Below, in pieces: positions 5,615 to 9,544 of a stretch of 9,544 nucleotides of DNA. Origin of the DNA: Hyphomicrobiales bacterium (GTDB taxonomy: Bacteria > Pseudomonadota > Alphaproteobacteria > Rhizobiales > GCA-2746425); assembly GCA_002746425.1 (NCBI GenBank), contig NVXB01000029.1:33272-42815 (forward strand). The letters are read 5' to 3'. The translations under genes and the position numbers were made by a program. Under the pieces are notes generated by a model that was given only the letters and a program-made list of their open reading frames with translations, was not told the origin of the DNA and did not search any database. Numbering within the stretch: position 1 is the stretch's first letter; each line of letters starts with the position of its first letter.

Positions 5615-5642
5615 ATCATGCATAGGAACAAACCAAGATCAA
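5615..5642 (-). promoter_or_regulatory. Possible late promoter between ATPase and capsid block
   Basis: On the minus strand TTGATC (5642-5637) and CATGAT (5620-5615) are spaced by 16 bases. They lie in the only non-coding gap longer than about 12 bases of the minus-strand array, and a long CGTACG palindrome lies 16 bases upstream of the -35-like box. The boxes are imperfect, which would fit a promoter that needs a phage activator. The promoter call is weak. Confidence 0.28.
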
Positions 5643-5651
5643 ATAGAAAAT

Positions 5652-6326
5652 TCAGTCCGTACGTACGTACGAAATCTTACCAGTGCGTGAGGTTTTGCCA
5701 CGGCGGAAATTGCCGTTTTCTATCTCTATGAACTCAAATCGTTGCATGGAATTCAGCATTGGCAGATGTTGCCTGCCTATCACTTTTGCGATTTCCACCC
5801 GGTCATTTTGATTAGCCAGGGTAAACACATATGTGCGGGCCGTATTGCCGCGAAAATCGGAACTTAGCAGTGCTGGCCGCTGTGAAACGCCAATGGCCTC
5901 AATGCCCCAATGACGCCCTTGCAGGATGACACTTTGCATTGAGGCATATTTGCGACTGAAAGCCTGATTGGGCATCGACATGTTGGCTTCTTCAACAACC
6001 ATCATCAATTTGCGATGGTCGCGGTTTTCCCGGTATGGCTGCTGAACCTTGAAGCACATTGATGCCAGTTCATGCAGATCCTCTATGTGAGCACCTGCTG
6101 TTGGCAGAAACGAGATTTTAAATCCAGACTTCCAGCGTTTTCCCATTGCTTGAACGACTTCTTTGATCGTCTTGCATTGGACCCAACCACGCCCGCCATA
6201 TTCACCGATGGTATCGAATGCCAAGATTTTCTCGTAACCCGATTTAATCAAGCCCTTGGTGAGCGTGCTTTTGCCAGAACCACGCATGCCGTAAACACCA
6301 ATTAGCTCAGCGTCCTTTTCCATCAT
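5652..6326 (-). CDS. Packaging-type ATPase of the HerA/FtsK superfamily (PM2 P9-like)
   Basis: This P-loop ATPase probably drives genome packaging into the capsid. Walker A is GMRGSGKST (13-21), Walker B is LMMVVEE (107-113) with two acidic residues, and a following helix-strand unit ends GVSQRP (146-151), where the polar residues match the sensor position of the HerA/FtsK and PRD1-P9-type enzymes. ILQGRHWGIEAIGVSQRP (134-151) carries the arginine at 138 that may act as a finger. At 224 residues it is the usual length of PM2 P9 and PRD1 P9 relatives and lacks any added domains. The ATG overlaps the stop of the gene before it (ATGA). The last codons run through the CGTACG palindrome at 5658-5671. 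Confidence 0.87.
   Translation of the reverse strand: MMEKDAELIGVYGMRGSGKSTLTKGLIKSGYEKILAFDTIGEYGGRGWVQCKTIKEVVQAMGKRWKSGFKISFLPTAGAHIEDLHELASMCFKVQQPYRENRDHRKLMMVVEEANMSMPNQAFSRKYASMQSVILQGRHWGIEAIGVSQRPALLSSDFRGNTARTYVFTLANQNDRVEIAKVIGRQHLPMLNSMQRFEFIEIENGNFRRGKTSRTGKISYVRTD
5658..5671. repeat. 14-base CGTACG palindrome upstream of the late block
   Basis: CGTACGTACGTACG is a perfect palindrome made of overlapping CGTACG units. It lies at the 3' end of the ATPase gene, just before the gap where the late block begins. CGTACG also occurs at 564, 4407, 8839, 8915, 8919 and 8999. A binding site for a phage regulator is an inference; it could be only codon choice (Tyr-Val-Arg-Thr). Confidence 0.45.
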
Positions 6327-6946
6327 GCGCCTTGAGCCAAGAAGTCAGGTATATCTATAGGCTGATTATCAGGTGTTGGCCGTTCGGATGCCTCACTCTC
6401 GGTTTTAGCCGGCTTTTTTTGAGGATTGATTTCTTTGGCCTTATTGGCCTTTCGATCTTCATCAATCCTAGACTTCAATTCCATGGCGACCATGCGCAAT
6501 TTGAAGCCAAAGAAGGCCGCAATAGGCAGTAGATTATCAAACCATTTGCTGCCCGGCTCAATCATAAACCCAATCACGGAATGTTCTTCAGCCGCGATGT
6601 TGTAAATAGCATTACATGCCTTTCGTGCTGAAATTTCTTCTTCAGCAGCGATAGGCAACGCTTTGATTGGAAACGGTTTTACTGGAAACGCATTGGGAAT
6701 GCTCAGCATGTTTTCCACTCGATCATAAAACTCATCTCTTGTGAGCATGCCGGGTGCATCCCGCTGGCTGAGTGGAATGACTTCGATAGCCATTTCCGTC
6801 TCCATAGGCCCATCCAGATCGGCCAAAATTTCCTCAAAGTTAGGTTCACTCGTATCCGAAGAGACTGCTTCCAGATTTTCGCTCTGATCCGTTTCCGGGT
6901 TCGGCTGGTCGCTCTGATTTCTCTGGCTCAGTTTTTTCGGTGGCAT
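6323..6946 (-). CDS. Uncharacterised protein with C-terminal-half hydrophobic segment
   Basis: The product lies between the zinc-ribbon gene and the ATPase gene and overlaps the latter by ATGA. From ATG 6946 it has 207 residues: a Gln/Asn/Asp/Glu-rich disordered start (1-50), a Pro-containing middle (FPVKPFPIKALPI at 87-99), a helical region (about 102-121), one hydrophobic segment (about 135-156, with WFDNLLPIAAFFGF), and a Lys/Glu-rich tail. Other starts are ATG 6805 and ATG 6793. The latter has GGAG six bases upstream and would remove the unusual 101-base overlap with the upstream gene. A TTG at 6967 is less likely. No family is recognised. A membrane-associated partner of the ATPase or of replication is possible but unproven. 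Confidence 0.7.
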   Translation of the reverse strand: MPPKKLSQRNQSDQPNPETDQSENLEAVSSDTSEPNFEEILADLDGPMETEMAIEVIPLSQRDAPGMLTRDEFYDRVENMLSIPNAFPVKPFPIKALPIAAEEEISARKACNAIYNIAAEEHSVIGFMIEPGSKWFDNLLPIAAFFGFKLRMVAMELKSRIDEDRKANKAKEINPQKKPAKTESEASERPTPDNQPIDIPDFLAQGA

Positions 6947-7151
6947 CTGCCTTGTTCCCTTTTTCAAAATCGTGCTTCATTTGTTCGGTTGATTGTTGGC
7001 CAAACCGGTGTTGATCGCCGCAAGCCTTGCGGTCCACATGACCGTTGCAGCTGTAATAGAGCCCGCCACGCTTGTTTTGCCGAACCTGCACAGTTGCTGT
7101 GCAGGCTGGCTGAAGACATTTCATTTCCCCAACGACGACAACGTCAGACAT
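6846..7151 (-). CDS. Small zinc-ribbon protein, possible late-gene activator (P14-like)
   Basis: From ATG 7151 the 101-residue protein has a zinc-ribbon-like N-terminus: MKCLQPAC at 10-17 gives a C-x4-C pair, and YYSC followed by KAC (about 33-44) gives a second pair separated by seven residues, with K-R-G-G-L between. This is the pattern of TFIIS-like and topoisomerase zinc ribbons, which bind nucleic acid. The remainder (about 50-101) is Glu/Lys/Ser-rich and disordered. As I recall, PM2 P14, an activator of late transcription, is also TFIIS-like and lies after the replication gene. The equivalence is inferred from motif and order, not tested. ATGTCTGA couples it to the upstream gene. A frame-open extension to 7229 is unlikely to be used. 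Confidence 0.75.
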   Translation of the reverse strand: MSDVVVVGEMKCLQPACTATVQVRQNKRGGLYYSCNGHVDRKACGDQHRFGQQSTEQMKHDFEKGNKADATEKTEPEKSERPAEPGNGSERKSGSSLFGYE

Positions 7152-7545
7152 TGGTCGCAGCCGCAGCTGCAATTTCTTCAGGTGTTTTGGGTCGCTCTGG
7201 CGGAGCAAATTTTGTGCGATCACCAACAACAGGCGGCATTTTCAACCGGTTATGCTCAACAATGGTGTCGAGCTTGGTTTCGAGATCCGTTAATTTCTCC
7301 AAACCTAATTCTGAGTGTTGTTCCAGTTCATGTCTGTACTGGGATATTTCGCTGTGAACGTTACTGAGAGCCGATTGGAGCGACATAAATGCATGCCCCA
7401 GATCCTCGAACTCAGAGCGTGTCACAAAATCCGCTTTCGGATCTGGGACCGCCTCTGTTGCCGGCACCTGCTTTTCCGGCACGCCGGTCATATCTGACTG
7501 CAGCCCGATTTCACTCGCAGCTTTATTTTGATCTTCTGTATTCAT
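7144..7545 (-). CDS. Coiled-coil protein of unknown function (133 aa)
   Basis: ATG 7545 is preferred, with GAGG about ten bases upstream; a TTG two codons earlier also keeps the frame. The gene overlaps the end of the replication gene by 23 bases and its stop overlaps the next start. The first 35 residues are polar. Residues about 40-100 show heptad-like spacing (for example FEDLGHAFMSLQSALSNV and LEKLTDLETKLDTIVEH), which suggests a coiled coil and self-association. The last part is Pro/Ala-rich. In PM2, P13 acts with P14 in late activation; this position would fit P13, but no sequence match can be shown. Confidence 0.7.
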   Translation of the reverse strand: MNTEDQNKAASEIGLQSDMTGVPEKQVPATEAVPDPKADFVTRSEFEDLGHAFMSLQSALSNVHSEISQYRHELEQHSELGLEKLTDLETKLDTIVEHNRLKMPPVVGDRTKFAPPERPKTPEEIAAAAATNV

Positions 7546-8752
7546 TTGCAATATGCCTCATCTCTAATTTGATCCCGCCATTGTTTAGAACCTTCACGCC
7601 TCTGGCGGTTTTGGGCGTTCGGTATACGTTGTGTGGTGGTGGTTTGTTCTGGGAAGGCGCTATGCCGTGACGATCAAGCAATTGGTCAATGGCCTTGGTG
7701 CCACCAGCTTCACCAGCTTCCAGAACCTGAATGGTGAGCTTTTCGCGAACTAGTCGCCACCACAGGCCGTGTTGAAAGCGGTAGACTTCCCCGCCTTCAT
7801 CATATTCCGGTAAATCGTCATCAAGCTCTAACTGCTCGTCAGCAACAGGACCGCGCAGGCCGTACAGCTCGCGAATGCCGCGCGCATAGGTCAGATGCCG
7901 CGCGCCATGGAATGCTTTGACGTATTCCACAAACAGGTTCCCTGCCCACTTATCGCCATGGCCACAATCATCAAGCAATTGCCAAGGAGAACGTCCGGCT
8001 TTGCCGAGCTTTTCGGAGCCTTTTGCAATCTCGGTGCCAGCGCCCCATTTGGCCACATACTGCGCGGCCACATCTGCATTCTTGGCACGCTGGAAATCAA
8101 AGCCTAGGCGGCAGGCTTCATATCCCTTTCGCTTCAAAACTTTTTTCCAACGGTCAAAGATACTGTCAGCGACCGCAGTTAATTCAGCGCTTGAGAAATT
8201 GCGCGCCATGAACAAAACGTGGATGTGTGGATGCCAACCGTTTTGACCGTGTGTGACTTCCATCGACCGGATATACCCGATGATGTTGTATTGATCCCGC
8301 AATCTGCGCATCGCTCCAGAGCGCAATAATTGATCCCATGCCCAAGCGACCGTCTTTCGCAAATGCTCGCAATTATCACCCAGCCCATGGCGCATTGTGA
8401 GCGTGGCCATATATGACGATTGCCCCGCCTTCGAATGCGCTTTGATCAGCTCGCCAACTTCGGTTGATCGGCGCGCTGATATCTTGCTTGCACATTCTGG
8501 ACAGGCCCAAATTGAACAGCAGGTGTAAACGCCACGGTATCCACAACGGCCATTTGATTTTTGGTGAACTGTCACTTGCGGCCCGCATGGCGCATGCCCG
8601 CACTTGGCGGTGCGATGTTCTTCACCCAACAGCTTTGCGGCTGTCCGTCTCAGGCGGTTTCTCCTACCTCTGGCGGTTTCGGAAGTTGGAATATCCTCAG
8701 AGAGTGGTGGGATTATTTGCGTCTCTATGGACGGCACTTGCTCAAGCCGCAT
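7523..8752 (-). CDS. Rolling-circle replication initiator, HUH endonuclease (Rep)
   Basis: This enzyme nicks one strand at the origin and starts rolling-circle replication. The 409 residues from ATG 8752 contain motif I (MATLTM, 115-120), motif II (HPHIHVLF, 174-181) with the metal-binding H-I-H at 176-178, and a motif III (AAQYVAK, 229-235) with the likely catalytic Tyr 232 and Lys 235. A Cys-rich region (CGYRGVYTCC and CPEC, 70-87) is a probable zinc-binding unit, as in plasmid Rep proteins of the Rep_1 kind. GGTGAG eight bases upstream supports ATG 8752; GTG 8761 is also possible. The start overlaps the previous gene by 11 bases. PM2 uses a replication initiator of the same superfamily (P12). 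A single motif III tyrosine is visible. Confidence 0.88.
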   Translation of the reverse strand: MRLEQVPSIETQIIPPLSEDIPTSETARGRRNRLRRTAAKLLGEEHRTAKCGHAPCGPQVTVHQKSNGRCGYRGVYTCCSIWACPECASKISARRSTEVGELIKAHSKAGQSSYMATLTMRHGLGDNCEHLRKTVAWAWDQLLRSGAMRRLRDQYNIIGYIRSMEVTHGQNGWHPHIHVLFMARNFSSAELTAVADSIFDRWKKVLKRKGYEACRLGFDFQRAKNADVAAQYVAKWGAGTEIAKGSEKLGKAGRSPWQLLDDCGHGDKWAGNLFVEYVKAFHGARHLTYARGIRELYGLRGPVADEQLELDDDLPEYDEGGEVYRFQHGLWWRLVREKLTIQVLEAGEAGGTKAIDQLLDRHGIAPSQNKPPPHNVYRTPKTARGVKVLNNGGIKLEMRHIANEYRRSK

Positions 8753-9362
8753 TTTTTGCACTCACCAACCGCATGCAGGCAGTAGCGCAGGCCGCTATTT
8801 CAGCCCGTGCAGGCTGATAGCGGATTGGCATGAAAGGCCGTACGGGAAAACGTGGGAAGGCATAGCGGGGCGCGTCAGGGTGCTCAGCGTCGAACTCGAT
8901 TTCGATGTGCGCGCCGTACGTACGGACCAAAGCGGCCAAAGCGTACATATGGAAATGATCAAAGCCCCGACACCAGAGCGTCAGGGCCTTTGTGTATTCG
9001 TACGAGATGTGGAGTTTGAACAGTCCATCATGGTCAGCAGGCTTGCCGATCAACCGTAGGAACATTTCAAAGACGGTTGGAGAGATAGGCCAGATTTCAG
9101 CATCGCCAGAGTTGCATTGATAGTTCCAGCCCTTGGGCAGGTCATCGCGGTTCATGCGTTTGACGTGGAACTCTGGTTTAGGCTTTTTGGAGAGGGTGAA
9201 GCGGTTCAGCAAATCTAGGTTCTGTTGCCGCTCTTGAGGCGTCCTGACCCTTGGCCCTTCATTGTTGGGGATGGCGCGAGTGACTTTCTCGACAGGTTGT
9301 TCGAACAGCTCTTTGATAGCTTGCTGGATTTTTTCGCTGAGCATTATGTGAGCACTATTCAT
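8742..9362 (-). CDS. Uncharacterised protein, early region (206 aa)
   Basis: The gene lies directly upstream of the replication gene and shares an 11-base overlap with it. The start is ATG 9362, which overlaps the stop of the preceding gene (ATGAATAG); an in-frame ATG at 9344 is possible. The protein has a helical, charged start (about 8-26), a basic polar region (about 48-70), and a central part rich in aromatics and His (for example LWCRGFDHFHMYALAALV, about 127-144). A C-terminal Ala/Cys-rich helix follows (188-196). No membrane segment, known nucleotide motif or DNA-binding motif is visible. It may be an early replication or control protein. The gene contains three CGTACG sites (8839-9004). 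Confidence 0.72.
   Translation of the reverse strand: MNSAHIMLSEKIQQAIKELFEQPVEKVTRAIPNNEGPRVRTPQERQQNLDLLNRFTLSKKPKPEFHVKRMNRDDLPKGWNYQCNSGDAEIWPISPTVFEMFLRLIGKPADHDGLFKLHISYEYTKALTLWCRGFDHFHMYALAALVRTYGAHIEIEFDAEHPDAPRYAFPRFPVRPFMPIRYQPARAEIAACATACMRLVSAKNAA
8914..8925. repeat. CCGTACGTACGG palindrome in the early region
   Basis: A perfect 12-base palindrome lies in the gene upstream of rep, flanked at 8838-8845 (CCGTACGG) and 8998-9005 (TCGTACGA) by two shorter palindromes of the same CGTACG core. Three such sites in about 170 bases is a local cluster. A regulatory or origin role is inferred only from clustering. Confidence 0.4.
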
Positions 9363-9543
9363 ATGGCCGCGCCCAAACAGATATCAAACGTCTCGGAGAT
9401 TCGCACTCGCGCAGCGTTCGATTGTAAAAAGCAATAATCTCCTCAGCACGGCGCTTCGCACTGAGAAGGTAAAAATGTTGAGGTATTTGTTCGTCACCAA
9501 ATCGAAGGTGGGTAGTGATTTCTTCAGAGAAGGTATGGCGGGG
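9355..9543 (-). CDS. Uncharacterised protein, 3' part of a gene (partial)
   Basis: An open frame of 62 codons enters from the right edge and ends with TAG; no start is in the window. Its stop overlaps the next gene's start (ATGAATAG), which supports a real coding frame. The residues are mixed charged and aromatic (for example EEITTHLRFGDEQ and AKRRAEEIIAFYNRTL), suggesting a soluble helical protein. It is presumably the preceding gene of the same array. No family is recognised. Confidence 0.55.
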   Translation of the reverse strand, partial: PRHTFSEEITTHLRFGDEQIPQHFYLLSAKRRAEEIIAFYNRTLRECESPRRLISVWARPYE

Positions 9544-9544
9544 G

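Noticed and set aside
6407..6420. AGCCGGCT followed by a T run, terminator-like on the plus strand
   Set aside because: The stem is only an 8-base palindrome with no loop and the site is inside a minus-strand gene.
9361..9400. Possible rolling-circle nick site near GATATCAAACG
   Set aside because: It only loosely resembles CTTGATA-type nick sites and lacks a supporting hairpin, so the origin is left unassigned.
211..9544. Second dif copy, CRISPR array, tRNA or insertion sequence
   Set aside because: None was seen on either strand; a second dif would have to lie beyond the window.

Overview
The window looks like one end of an integrated, tailless, membrane-containing phage related to corticovirus PM2, together with a short piece of host chromosome. 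The host is most likely a proteobacterium with about 50% GC. The first 141 bases are the end of a GntR-family (FCD-domain) regulator gene, and just after it lies a very good match to the proteobacterial chromosome-dimer resolution site dif (183-210). A more exact taxonomic placement cannot be supported from the sequence. No integrase gene is visible, so the simplest reading is an element that uses the host XerC/XerD recombinases and sits at dif. The second dif copy would lie beyond position 9544.

Layout: (1) 1-141, host regulator gene tail, plus strand. (2) 183-210, dif-like site and left boundary. (3) 342-782, a plus-strand gene for a small protein with two helix-turn-helix regions, the probable lysogeny regulator; direct repeats precede it. 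(4) 731-9543, a nearly gap-free minus-strand array read from right to left. Its early part (9543 to 5652) holds two unknown genes, a rolling-circle replication initiator with an HUH motif, a coiled-coil protein, a TFIIS-like zinc-ribbon protein, an unknown protein with a hydrophobic segment, and a packaging-type ATPase. Its late part (5605 to 731) holds two tiny membrane proteins, a P2-like double jelly-roll major capsid protein, several small proteins with a C-terminal membrane anchor, a GNAT-like protein, two beta-rich proteins that may form vertices or spikes, a membrane-anchored SleB-type cell-wall hydrolase, and five more small membrane proteins that may act in lysis or in the virion membrane.

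How they fit together: Rep would copy the excised circle. The zinc-ribbon protein, perhaps with the coiled-coil protein, may switch on the late genes, as P13/P14 do in PM2. The only non-coding gap above about 12 bases in the minus-strand array is the 46 bases between the ATPase gene and the late block. It lies beside a 14-base CGTACG palindrome and is the best place for a late promoter. The capsid protein would enclose an internal membrane populated by the many one-helix proteins. The SleB protein would cut peptidoglycan at entry or exit.

Main uncertainties: host taxonomy, several start codons (noted per gene), the functions of the small membrane proteins, and whether the element is intact beyond the right edge.
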